Positions 25,006 through 35,570 of a DNA stretch of 64,000 nucleotides are shown in pieces. The position numbers and the translations under genes were made by a program. Positions within the stretch are counted from its first letter, which is position 1. Each line of letters starts with the position of its first letter. The notes under the pieces are model-generated. The model saw only the letters and a program-made list of their open reading frames with translations, searched no databases and was not told the origin of the DNA. Source of the stretch: Pardosa pseudoannulata (lineage: Eukaryota > Arthropoda > Arachnida > Araneae > Lycosidae); the NCBI GenBank assembly GCA_032207245.1, contig CM063502.1, forward strand, positions 52,347,117-52,411,116, written 5' to 3'.

Positions 25006-25330
25006 AAAATTTTTATCTTGTTCATCCCTAAATTTTAGGTTTTCATTTATTTTTAAAGTCATGTGTCTACATAATAGTCTACTCTTAATGGAGATAGCTA
25101 ATTTATTAGTTTTATTTGCAAAATAAAGTACATATATGACATTTTTTCGAAAAATTTCCTGTAAACAACGCTTTTTCACATATGTCTATTTTCTAAGTGA
25201 ATATATTAATTTATATTAAAATGAATTATTTTTTCTGACAGAGGTTGTTTGCACATGAGTTCTGAGTAATATAAAATAAAAATTGAGCACATTGTTTACT
25301 TCATGCCGTCAGCACCTGTAAAATACAATG

Positions 25331-25351
25331 ATCCCCATTTGGGGCTCACGG
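25331..25351 (+). repeat. piggyBac subterminal palindromic repeat, left copy 2
   Basis: ATCCCCATTTGGGGCTCACG, a direct repeat of the first left copy about 340 bp further in, with one change in the spacer base before TCACG. Confidence 0.7.
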
Positions 25352-25849
25352 TTATTGCAATGTAAAATGATTTATTTATGCTACAATTGAAATTTTCATT
25401 TGTTCAGTTATCTGGCGCAATATGTTTCCGGAATTTCCAAAAAGGCTGTTACCCACAAAAGTGTGGAATGCTTCCACTGACAAATATAGACTTGATACGG
25501 GGGGAAAGAAAGGGGGAGAGTTCCAGAAAGAATGTTTCTAACGAAAATGTTGAATTTGCCCACTAATAATAATAATAGAAACAAGATGTGGGGGTGGAAA
25601 TAGCAGGTGTTGAGAGCAGGTGATTCTGAAACGCACCTGCTTCTAATTGGGGTGGGACGTCGCCAGTCCTTTTCGTCTATTGGGCAAGATATTTAAAATT
25701 TTAGAGCAGATGGACATGAACATTGTGCTGAGAAGTTGTGTCATTTAGAGAGTTTTATCCGCAAGATCAACATGGTTGGATTTTGATAAATGTCAGTATT
25801 ATTATAATTTGTGTTTTTTAAATATTTTTTTTATTTCATTTGGATAATC

Positions 25850-26863
25850 ATGAGTAGAAGAAAATTTTCAACGCTAAGAGAGCTTGAAGAATATTGGGAC
25901 AATGATCTTGATTTGACAGATGATGATGACCCAGGAGGTACTATTGACATAGTTGAATTACCACCAGATAGAGTGGATGATGTGTCTATGAAGGTAAGCC
26001 AAGTAGAATTTCAGAAAAAGATAATTTAGAAGGAGATACTTATGGATTAGGTGTGTCAGTAATATTGAATAAGATAGCAACCATAGACAAACCAGAGGAA
26101 CACTGCTTTTATTTCGATAATTTTTTCACAAGTTTTGATTTGCTGAAAAATCTAAAAGAGAGAAATATACCTGTGACAGGAACGGTGAGATGTAATAGGA
26201 TGAATAAGTGCCCTATAAAAACAGATAAGGAAATGAAGAAAGAATTTAGAGGGGCTTTTGATTATAGATATGATGAAATAAATGGAATATTTGGTCTTGT
26301 TTGGAAAGATAACAGCATTGTTAAAATGTTATCAAATCATTTGGAAGTTTTACCTTTGGGACGTGTGCCGAGATGGTCTACGGCTGAGAAAAAAATATTA
26401 ATTCCACAACCCATTGCCATTGTAAATTACAATAAGAACATGGGAGGTGTTGACAAGCTTGACTGGATTGTACAAAAGTATAGGATAAAAATTAGAGGCA
26501 AAAAATGGTACTTTCCTATTTTCACTAATGCAGTGGATGTGGCTCTAGTTAATGCTCATACAATATATTGTATTGCTAATGGAAAAATGTTGCTATTAAA
26601 TTTCAGACGAGAAGTTGCACGGTTCTATTTGAATTTACATTCCGTGTCTGACCCGAAAAATTGTGGACGACCATCGTACAGTGTGAGTTCACAGAAGCGC
26701 GTACCAGAAGACATAAGAAAAAATCCTCAAGGACATTATTTAGAAAGAACATTGGACGGAAAACAAAGAAAATGTGCAGTTTGTAAAAAAAAATGTTCGG
26801 AAACAGTGCGTGAAGTGTGATGTAGGATTACACGTAGAATGTGTTATTCCATGGCACTCTTAA
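25850..26863 (+). pseudogene. piggyBac-family transposase pseudogene (DDE_Tnp_1_7 type)
   Basis: The first exon-like part starts at ATG 25850 (MSRRKFSTLRELEEYW) and has the acidic N-terminus usual for the family (LDLTDDDDPGG), ending in frame at 26029. The homologous reading then lies in another frame from about 25981: a VYEGKP motif, then YGLGVSVILN, then FDNFFTS with the second catalytic Asp at 26116-26118, then TGTVRCNR, then GGVDKLDW with the third Asp at 26452-26454 and the following Asp at 26461-26463. About 200 or more residues, including the first catalytic Asp, are missing between the acidic part and VYEGKP, and the joint also shifts the frame. At 26785-26793 a run of nine A causes a second frameshift: the annotated frame stops at 26820, while the neighbouring frame continues with C-V-K-C and H-V-E-C motifs of the C-terminal Cys-rich domain to TAA at 26861-26863. 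Full-length relatives are about 550-600 residues. It is not functional. Confidence 0.92.
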
Positions 26864-26894
26864 AAAAATTTACAGTTATTTACATGCAATGTAC

Positions 26895-26914
26895 CGTGAT
26901 CCCCAAATGGGGAT
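26895..26914 (-). repeat. piggyBac subterminal palindromic repeat, right copy
   Basis: CGTGATCCCCAAATGGGGAT, the reverse complement of the left subterminal copies, about 116 bp inside the right terminal repeat. Confidence 0.75.
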
Positions 26915-27048
26915 TGATTTTTAAATCCATAAAAAACATATTTTTTTTCTGTATTGTAAAATTTAATGTACTACATTGGTTTACATGTAAATACGTAACT
27001 ATATATTAAAAAAATATTTAAAAAAAAATCTGGCAGTTAATGGGTTAA

Positions 27049-28379
27049 TGAAAAATAGAAAACTAGTTCTTGGTTATTTTGAGATATTTATATATTAAAA
27101 GGTCAGATGTCAAATATACATTTATAATAAACTTTTTCAAATATTTGTTAAGTATCTTTATGGCAATAACTACATTAAAATCATTTTTAGTTTTCCTTTT
27201 CTTTAATAAGTATTCAAGAAAATTTTTAAATATCAGATATCATTTTCCGAAAAAAAAGTCTGATTAAAAGATATAATTCTATGTAAACTTATTCCTTGAA
27301 AAATGAAAAAAAAAACTTTTATACAAAAAGTTCTTAGTTCTAATATATTATGACTGAAGTGTTTTTATCCGATATTTTTTTTTTTTTTTTAGATTTTAAC
27401 ATGACTATTGACATCGATAAGAAATGTTTTAATACATTATTACTTAAGGCAGTTTTTAAAATTTCTTTTTTATATAAAAAAAGGTTTAATTCATTTTATC
27501 AGGTAATTTAATTTGAAAAAAATACTTCTTTTTTGTCTTAAAGGGTTTAGCTACTTCTTACTTTTTTTTTTAAATAAATTGAACAATAAAAAACTACTGA
27601 AATCCATGCTACATTTTATGATTTTTTTACAAGAAAAATCATTCCATTTCCTTCAAGCCATCATTAAATGAAATTGATTAATATATTTTTTAAAAAAAAG
27701 TAGAATCAGAACATTTTCATTTGAAATTTTTCATATGTTTGAATGACTTTAGCAGAAGTATTTTCCATTCATTGGAAAATGAACACGAATTAATATTTCA
27801 AACACATATGAAACGACTGAGATGAAATTAATTTTCAAATAGCTTATTAATTTCGTTGCATGTAAATAGAAAATTCAAATTGATTTAGAATTTTACAGTC
27901 CCATTTTCAACTCTTTATTGCACGATAGAATCATATTTTTGATTAACTAGTAACAAATGGGGTGCTATTCAAACTTAATAAAAGTTTATGAAAGCTTCCT
28001 ATCAATGATACACTCCATTATTTAATGCAAATGATATACTGAAAAAGTTATTGACGTAATTGTTTTCATTTCTGTAAAGAATATAAATAAATTAATATAT
28101 TTTCAATCCAGTTTCGTATACTGCAGTTTACTAAATTCATAAATTCATAATTGCCCATTATATAGTAAATATTTCAACCATTCTTCACTTTTTTTTCTTT
28201 TTCAACTTACCTTTCTTCATTAAACAAAATCAATATACTCGATATTGATATTAATTCTATATTTCCTATCAGTCAGAAATTGTGTTAAAACTACACCAAA
28301 TAATGAAGAAATAATTACAGTCAATAATTCTTAATTATTTCTTGTTGAAGTTGTTGTGGAAGTTCATAATACGAATTTT
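27049..28379. other. AT-rich sequence without recognised gene
   Basis: A/T-rich, with T-runs near 27375 and 27565. No left terminal repeat for the downstream DD41D element could be found here. Confidence 0.5.
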
Positions 28380-29564
28380 GCAGGTTCATTATATACAGCA
28401 AGAAGTGTTTCCTGCAATTTGGATGAACCGAAAACTGTAGTTCTCTAAATTATGCGCTGTGTTCTGCAGATGATTCCTTATCGATTCCAAAGCTTGGACG
28501 CATTGGAACCTGGAGACAACCAGTGGTGTGTTGACTTTGCTAATTTTTTCCTCAGTAGATATGATGAAGATAGCAGTGGGTCGCTGCGGATATTATAGAC
28601 GGATGAGGCACATTTCACCCTGACTGGGAACGTCAACTCCAAGAACTGCGTTCATTTGGAGGAAGAAATTAATCTAGACCTGACACCAGTACCTTTATAC
28701 AACAGATAAGAGAATGTGTGGTGCGGCGTCACAGGGACATTCATTCTGGGTCCTTACTTCTTCGAAGAAGTCACATCCAGTGGTATGCAAACGTGCTCCG
28801 TCACAGGTGCTCGGTATAAAGCAATGATGGAGAATTATGTCATTCCAGAATTACAGCGAAATGTCATTAATGACATTGTATGGATGCAAGATGGTGCTCC
28901 TCCACACATTGACAGAAGAGTTCGACAAGTGCTGCAACATCACTTTGGTGATAGGGTCGTCGTGCTTAACTTTGCAGTTTTGTGGCCACTTCGTTCTTCC
29001 GACCTCACTCCGATGGATTTCTGGGTCTAGGGTTATCTAAAATCTAAGGTGTACACATCAAATCACCGGAATTTGTCCGACTTGAAAGATGTCATAAAGC
29101 GGGAAGTGCTACAAATTCCTCCTGCCATGATAAGTTTTTCCTTGTTATCGACAATCTCCCACATGCAATGCGCTATCGTCTGCGAAGGTAGCCAGGTTGA
29201 AAACTTGTAATTGGAATAAAATTTTTTTCTCTCTCCTCTCTTTTGTTATCATTGTTCTTTACGGTGTTCTTATTTGCGAATGTTCTACTCCGCCAAATTA
29301 CGTCATACGTGTCTCGTTCCAATGCAATTTAAGGTTTTCCATGCTTTGATCAATTTTCACACGAAAAACGTGGGTGTTGCTATTCAAAATCTCGAAATTT
29401 TGTATCACAGTAACCGTAATTGTGAGAGGTTTATTGTTTTAAATCATCACAATTTGGACTCCATACATTCAAATAACTTTACCTAAACTTTCATTTCGAT
29501 TAGTTGAACGGTTCGGCCAGTAGGGACTCATATATAGGGGAAGTTTATTTTAGACCACCCGGTA
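28380..29564 (+). mobile_element. 5'-truncated DD41D (rosa-like) Tc1/mariner-superfamily element
   Basis: The element contains a decayed transposase gene (about 28390-29210) and a 3' flank of about 350 bp ending in a GC-richer terminus at about 29539-29562. Read inward from the right end, that terminus is ACCGGGTGGTCTAAAATAAA, followed by TA dinucleotides (29563-29566), as expected for a terminal repeat at a TA target. No matching left end was found upstream, so the 5' part was lost. The start given is approximate. Confidence 0.75.
28390..29210 (+). pseudogene. DD41D transposase pseudogene (rosa-like)
   Basis: One reading frame carries the homology throughout. It starts with a piece of DNA-binding domain (TARSVSCNLDEPKTVVL, about 28395-28445), continues with MRCVLQMIPYRFQSLDALEP, then TDEAHFT with the first catalytic Asp at 28602-28604. 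VWCGVTGTFILGPYFFEE follows at 28716, then MQDGAPPHI with the second Asp at 28890-28892, then RSSDLTPMDFW with the third at 29016-29018. The second and third Asp are separated by 41 residues, the DD41D spacing known for rosa elements, rather than 34 (mariner) or 37 (maT). All three catalytic residues remain, but in-frame stops interrupt the gene at 28446-28448, 28596-28598, 28707-28709 and 29028-29030. The C-terminal part reads GYLKSKVY and ends CEGSQVENL with TAA at 29208-29210. The N-terminal part of the DNA-binding domain is missing. Confidence 0.88.
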
Positions 29565-29566
29565 TA

Positions 29567-30109
29567 TATGTGTGTGAGAGAGAGAGTACTTATTATGTAA
29601 AGTATTTTAGCCTGTTCACACCAGCTTCTAAATACTAACTTATATTTTTATCATCCTATCCAGTGAAATTATTGATTCAGTTCTAAAATTATATAACAAA
29701 TAAATAAAACTCATGTATACCTATATGGAATATGTGAATATGTTAATTAAGTGCTATTATTTTATACATTACACGATTTAAGTATACTTTTATACTTTAT
29801 ACTTTTACTTTTATACGGTGCAAGATTTAAGTATATTTTTATACTTTATATACTAAATTTGAAATATTTTAGCATAGAAAATGCAAATTTAAAAAATTTC
29901 TGAACTTCTAAAATGCAGTTACCATTTATTGTCTACTAAAATAACCCTTTAACACGATTTACAGCTAGAAATATTGTAAATATTTATTCTTTAATATTTC
30001 ACCATTTATGGTATATTATTCACCAGATATTTCACCATTTATGGTATTTGTTATGATATATTCCAATTTTTTCAAACTTAATACCTATTTATATAATATT
30101 GAATTCTGT
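29567..30109. other. AT-rich sequence with short direct repeats
   Basis: Holds a short GA run near 29577 and a direct repeat of ATATTTCACCATTTATGGTA near 29994 and 30027 (period about 33). No gene was seen. Confidence 0.5.
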
Positions 30110-30760
30110 CATAAGTATAGGAAATCCAAAAACAATATCAGTAAAAAAATAGTTTCGATTTTTTCCAGCTAATGCTCAAGCTTTCACTAAAACAAATGCA
30201 TCAGATACCGTATTGGAAACATCGTATGCAAAAGCTTCCCATTGAATTTTGCTAGATATTACTCCAGGTAAAGTATGCAAGTATATCGGAGTTTGAATAA
30301 GTTTATAGCGAATAATTCATAGAAAGCGAAGAATTTAAACTGTGTAGAAGTTTGCTTCAAAGTTCAGTTTTATCTATTATTGTGAAGCTGCAGCATTTTA
30401 TTCCACAATAAAAGTCATGTAGTGAGTTTGTAAAGAAAGTACACAAATATTAACGTACAACTTTGTATTAAAAATATTTATTGAATCCTTTCTTCATATG
30501 AACTGAAGTAAAAAAATATACTGTTTAAAGTAGAAATCATCTATATTTTTAATTACTCATAAATTAATTTTATTTTGAAATGTCCATCTTTTTTTAAAAC
30601 CATCAAAGTAATAATAACTACTGCCTATTGCAAGGGGTGATTTGTTTTTAAGAAATGTTTCTTCACATATGCCTCTGAATTACTTCATAACAGTTTTCTT
30701 AGTTTGGTGTTCAGATTTCTCTGGTTAGATTCTTAATATTTATCAAGGAATAATTAACAT
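30110..30760 (+). repeat. diverged duplication, copy A
   Basis: Similar in order to copy B at about 31385-31990. Shared motifs are CACTAAAACAAATGC / CATTAAAACGAATGC, a TCACTCCAGGTAAA-like motif, TTCAAAGTTC, and TCTGGTTAGATTC near the end. The spacing is about 1.26 kb, so this is an old tandem or dispersed duplication. Confidence 0.5.
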
Positions 30761-30860
30761 ATGTATAAACGGTTAAAACGCACCGAACGGGGCATCGCAC
30801 GGGAGCTTTTTTTCTGACCTGGCTGGGCCACGACCTCTAAGTGACAGTTTCTGTGAAGCA
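30761..30860. other. small GC-richer patch
   Basis: About 80 bases (30775-30850) are clearly GC-richer and contain several CpGs (CACCGAACGGGGCATCGCAC). The frame on the minus strand here is short and unrecognised. No feature can be assigned. Confidence 0.3.
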
Positions 30861-31384
30861 TGGATGTAATGAGAATTATCAGAATTTTGCACACGATAAT
30901 ATAGTAGTTTATACGTATAAAGCAAACTCTTGTACTATAGCAGAAATTCATTATAGTATTAGACATCCAAAAATCAATTCCTCTAAATTTACGATTCAAT
31001 TTTAAGACATCATGAAGTAATAAAAGACAACTCACTAATAAAAACACAGATCATATATGTTATTTTAATACCACACTTACCCACGTCTGATAATTGATTA
31101 TAGAACATTTTTAGATTTTATATATTAAATCTGCATAGAGTTAATTAATAAATATGAACAATATGACAAATATGACTTAATATCATATTACAGTCTTCCC
31201 ATATCATATTCTTAAATAGTGTTCTTATAATAAGATAATTACATACTCATACACACGTATATGAGTTTCCTTTCTGGGATTTGACTTCTCGTGCTATTTG
31301 TTATGAATTATTGCCTTTTTACTACCTAAGATATAAATTTATAATTTTACATTCCATACAAATTTAGGCAATTCAAAAGTGATA

Positions 31385-31990
31385 TCTAAAAAACATTTTA
31401 CATTTTTTTCTTCAGTTCACGCATAAGGTTTCATTAAAACGAATGCTTCTGGCTTCATATTAGAAAATATGCCATTAAATTTTACTACATATCACTCCAG
31501 GTAAAAAATACAAGTAGTACAGCGGTTGAATATATTCATAGAGAATATTCCAAAACAAATAGAATGATTCAAAGTTCTGAAAATTCTGGTTTAGATGTTG
31601 AATCAAAGTTATTTTTGTAAAATTATAGTATTTTATAAAGTAGAAAATTAGGATACTTCAATTGCTTTTGAAAGAATAAAGTGCAAAAATTTATACATCC
31701 AAATCATTAATGAAAATATTTCATGGTCACTTGAGCCAAATAGATTGAAATACGAAATTAAGATTTTTTAAAACAGACACTATTTATATTTTAATTTAAC
31801 CTAAGCAAAATATTTCGAATATAGTCCATTAAAATGTTATATTTATAAAAATTACTATTCTTTATAGGGAGTCTTTTGAAATTTTTAAAAATATTCTTTC
31901 AATACTGTTCAATTACATGATTGAAGTACTCATAGTTTGACGTTAAAATGTTTCTGGTTAGATTCATAATTCTTCGGAAAGAAACCCTAC
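31385..31990 (+). repeat. diverged duplication, copy B
   Basis: Partner of copy A at 30110-30760. Similarity is patchy, with many substitutions and indels, implying considerable age. Confidence 0.5.
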
Positions 31991-32224
31991 TAAATCGATC
32001 ACTGATAGAAGCCTACTATTAGTAGTTATATAGAAAAGAAAATTTAGTTAATATGAAAGAAAAAATATTAATATTATACAAAAAACATGTGGTTACATCA
32101 AACAGCTCTGTAAAACTTAAAATTAGTTTCCTTTTTCCATGTTTCAGAGGCTGAGAAAAAGGTACAGGATAGTTAAAATTTCTTTGACAGCATTAGCAGT
32201 ACATAAAGGAAAGAACTACTATCT

Positions 32225-32610
32225 GTAACAATAAGTTACATTCGGTTCAGCTTTTTCTACCCCTTCTCGTAAGTCAAAGACATACAGAACACGACCGGTT
32301 TGAACTAGAAAGAAACTTCGACTTTTTCCAACCAATAGAAGGGCCCGTTGGTTTGGCGGGATTCTGACCCTTCCGTTCTTGAATAGACCCCTGTGTTTTC
32401 TCCTAGGGGGCAGTCGGATTTTTTTAGAGGACAAGTTTGTTACGACAGGAGAGAAGAGGGTGAACGCTGCTGATATCCGCTGCTTGCGGGATAGACATTT
32501 TTTTGGAGTGACACAAGAAAAAGGAATGGAGACGCCATTTTGCAGGGCCGACGTCGAGTCTTCGATATCTACAAATGATAAGTTGTATTCCAGTTGTATT
32601 CCTTAGGCAT
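32225..32610. promoter_or_regulatory. CpG-rich block with CCAAT and E2F-like motifs
   Basis: A block of about 380 bp is much richer in G+C and CpG than its flanks. It contains CCAACCAATAGAAG (CCAAT box) at about 32329-32342, TTTGGCGGGA (E2F consensus-like) at about 32353-32362, and CGCCATTTTG (YY1/Pho-like core) at about 32533. Two modest open frames overlap on opposite strands (minus 32219-32434 and plus 32379-32606), and neither product is recognised. It could be a CpG-island promoter, a lone GC-rich exon, or a solo LTR or other repeat. Confidence 0.4.
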
Positions 32611-35140
32611 TTAATTTCATAAAATTATTTAATCAAGACATATTTGTCCATGTGTTTTTAATGAGTTTTAATTTCTTCTTTCTCAAGCACTAGGCCAACT
32701 TAACATAATTTTTACACCATCAAAGTGCAAAGATTTTGCGTTTATTTTCGGCATCCCATCTCCAGCGGAAAACGCATAAAATTTTTGCTCAGACAGATTG
32801 AATTTATAAAATTATGCCTCATTTTCGTTCATAGATGTATTTTACAAATTTAGCCTTATATTACTAGATTTTGATAGCAGCATTTCTTTGCAACTGTCTT
32901 CACGCTTTAATATAACTATAATATTTAATGTGTCATAAAAATTTAGAAACTTTGTAAATTATATAAAAACATAGGACTTTTCACAGAAATCGACATTTGT
33001 TTTATTGAATGAATAACAATGTGATTTTTGATTTGAAATACATTTCAAAATATTAAGATGTTGTAAAATTTATGTGGAGTAATTATTTTAACATTTATTT
33101 TGCTTATTAGTTTATATAATGTTTGACTTACAATGAGAAATTTCCTTTCTATTTTTGCATTATATTTCATACACTTTGCAATATTAAAGTAATTAATTAT
33201 CTTTAACTGCCATGGTATAATCAATCAGGATATCATATGCATTTTAATTTCCCCTTACCGTCTAAATAAATTTAAAGAATTTAATTAAGCCAGCGAAAAT
33301 CTTTCTGTCCTTTTTATATTTTAATTACGCATGATTAAAGTGAATTTAATTGTACTTTTTAGTCCAATTTAATTGAATCAGATTATACATAATTACCTCT
33401 TGCATAATTAAAATATTCTGCATGATACAATATGACCATACTCTACGCGCTGCGAATGTTTTTATCTGACTTTTAATATTTTAAGAAATTATGAGAAAGG
33501 TGAATACGGCGTTATCTTAATTAATTTCTTGAAAAGTTAAATCAGATAATTTTACGCGTTACCGTCCATATGATAAAAATGTAACTTCAGCCTACGCTGT
33601 TTCACCTCACAGAAGATCAAATGAACCACTCCCGGTAAAATCAATTTTTTAAGTATCTAATTTTTCTGACAGCTTGGTTCATCTCAAAAAAGGTAAGAAT
33701 CTCTCAACATTCCAAAGATATTTCTTTTTGAGATAGAATTAGATAAGGGATAAAGTTATTTTTTAAATCTTTATTATCTTAAAAATAAATTATTTTAGAT
33801 AGTTTTTTTGCTTAAGTTGTGTATAATAAAATCCATAGAGAGTATCATAAAAATTTATAAATATTAGCATAAACTAAGAAATATTAATCATTAATTTGAC
33901 AAGGTGTTTTTTCAAATATCGATTAAAAATATATTTAAATAAATAATAATAACAATAATAATAATAATAATTAATAATAATAATAATATATAATATATGT
34001 AATATATTATATATTATCGATAAAAATATATATTCATTATAAAGATTTTATTTATTTGCTTGTTTGTTGTAGCCGACTTAGCCAAGTTAAGGGTTAATAG
34101 TTCATTTTCAAAGCCATCAAAATTGTTTAAAACCGATATCATTTGATGTCAAATACATATTTCTGGTCTTATTAGCCATTGTGTAACCTCACAGTAAACC
34201 GTAGTACTCCAAATCAACCAAATACATAATTGTAAACACTTTATAGGTACAATACTTTAGGTACATGTAAACACACAAACACATATACATCATTGTTTAA
34301 GTCTAGAAAGAAGTTACATAGGAAATAACTCTTGACAATTGATCAAATGAATTAAATACTCATAGTTTAATAATATTAGTGTAGTATAGTATTAGTGTAG
34401 ATGAATAGTATGAGCGAGTTAATTCTACATGTTGCTTGTTAGTCGATCTTAGTTTAACACACTGCTTATTAAAGCTTGAAAATAGGTCTTTGTTTAGCTT
34501 GCGTGTGATTTGTAACTTTTTAAACCTTCATTTTATCATTTTTTAAACCTTTTTTTTTGTAGCATAATCTCAAAACACTATATTTAATTTCTGTCATAGA
34601 AATATTTTAATGAATCTCAAGAATAATATTTTTGTCAACAATATTTTTGTTTTTTTAGTAACAGATGTCATACAAGTGGTCGTAAAACAGACTAAAAAGT
34701 TCGGGCCTTAATTTCTTCTTAATATTGAAATACCAATTGCAATTAAATAATAGATAAATCCTTTTGATAACGGAGACAAATGTGGTATACTAGGTTTACA
34801 AAAAAGCTAGTATTTAATGTTGCCTAAATGGTATTACAGAATATATGAACAAGAACGTAATATATGAAATATAAAATAAATGCAGTACAATTCTCTTGTA
34901 ATGAACCGGGAGAAACGAGGCAATGGCAGTATTTTGTTAATACATTGTAAAGTCAAGGAGAGCATAAGTAACATTTAACAAATAAAAATTTTAATGATTC
35001 ATAACATTTCTATTGGTATCCACCTATCTATCTCAGCTATTCCTTATTTGAAAACCATTGAAATTCTTTAAAGTTCCTAAATTTCGGGATGAATTCATAT
35101 CAACATGCATTACTAATTTCAATGTTTGTCATTTCTTCAG
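32611..35140. other. AT-rich sequence without recognised gene
   Basis: No supported gene. An (AAT)n/TATATAAT low-complexity run lies at about 33945-34012. Confidence 0.5.
33945..34012. repeat. (AAT)n simple repeat
   Basis: Imperfect AAT/TAA trinucleotide run grading into TATAATATAT. Confidence 0.85.
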
Positions 35141-35149
35141 AGGCGAAAA

Positions 35150-35470
35150 TCACTGAGGAATAATACAAAAGAGTGACGCGGTTGCTAGGTCGATAAAGGC
35201 AGCCATGTTGTGCTTATAGGTTGCGGGATCTATGTTCTAATCAAAGAATCTTCATGTTCATAAATGTGGTTGGGGCGCATAAAATAGGTCTGTGGTCTCA
35301 TTGCTCTCCAACTTCCCAATGGATACATCTTAAAGGGACAGGCCAAGCCTGGGTTTCTTCTGCTTGATCTCTTCTTCTAAATTAAAAGGGTCCTTTCTTG
35401 TGGTTAAATCAGTCTCAACACTCGTGGTTCTTAGATCAAAATGAAGCTACCATGAAGCAAATATCCTTAG
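35150..35470 (+). mobile_element. degenerate tRNA-derived SINE, copy 1
   Basis: A GGTTGCGGGATC motif (B-box-like, about 35219-35230) is followed by a body that aligns in order with the better SINE copy at about 53456-53790. Shared motifs are TGGGGCGCATAAAATA against TGGAGCAAGTAAAATA, GTGGTCTCATTGCTCTCCAA against GTGGTCACAATGTCCTCCAA, and GCCAAGCCTGGGTTTCTTCT against GCCAAGTCTATGGGTCTTCT. The A-box region is eroded. Lies directly upstream of the LINE fragment. Confidence 0.5.
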
Positions 35471-35570
35471 CCATGGTGTAATCGCATATTGTGAGGGGTC
35501 TGTTGTACCTGGTGTACACTTTCCTGGGGTCTTTGGGAAGTTTATGGACAGAGGAGAGAATAGGTATTAA

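Larger units (their letters stand above)
24966..27048 (+). mobile_element. piggyBac-type element, TTAA-flanked, internally deleted
   Basis: TTAA flanks both ends (24966-24969 and 27045-27048), the hallmark target duplication of piggyBac transposons. The terminal inverted repeats are CCCATTCCCTGCCA at 24970-24983 and TGGCAGTTAATGGG at 27031-27044, 12 of 14 positions complementary. The CTGCCA inner part resembles Uribo/PGBD4-type piggyBac ends. The body is 2,075 bp. A palindromic CCCCATTTGGGG motif followed by (A/C)TCACG occurs inside the left end at 24988-25005 and again at 25331-25351, and inverted inside the right end at 26895-26914. The transposase gene is internally deleted, so this copy is non-autonomous, but both ends look intact. 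Confidence 0.93.

Noticed and set aside
26053..26820. Intact 255-residue transposase gene starting at 26053
   Set aside because: The first codon is GTG inside a continuing homologous frame; the piece lacks the N-terminal half and the first catalytic Asp, and its C-terminus is frameshifted.
28837..29040. 67-residue frame within the DD41D element
   Set aside because: Overlaps the transposase homology in a different frame and has no family features.
32219..32606. Two overlapping short genes on opposite strands
   Set aside because: Open frames of about 70 codons are expected in a GC-rich block; no family recognised. Reported as a CpG-rich block instead.
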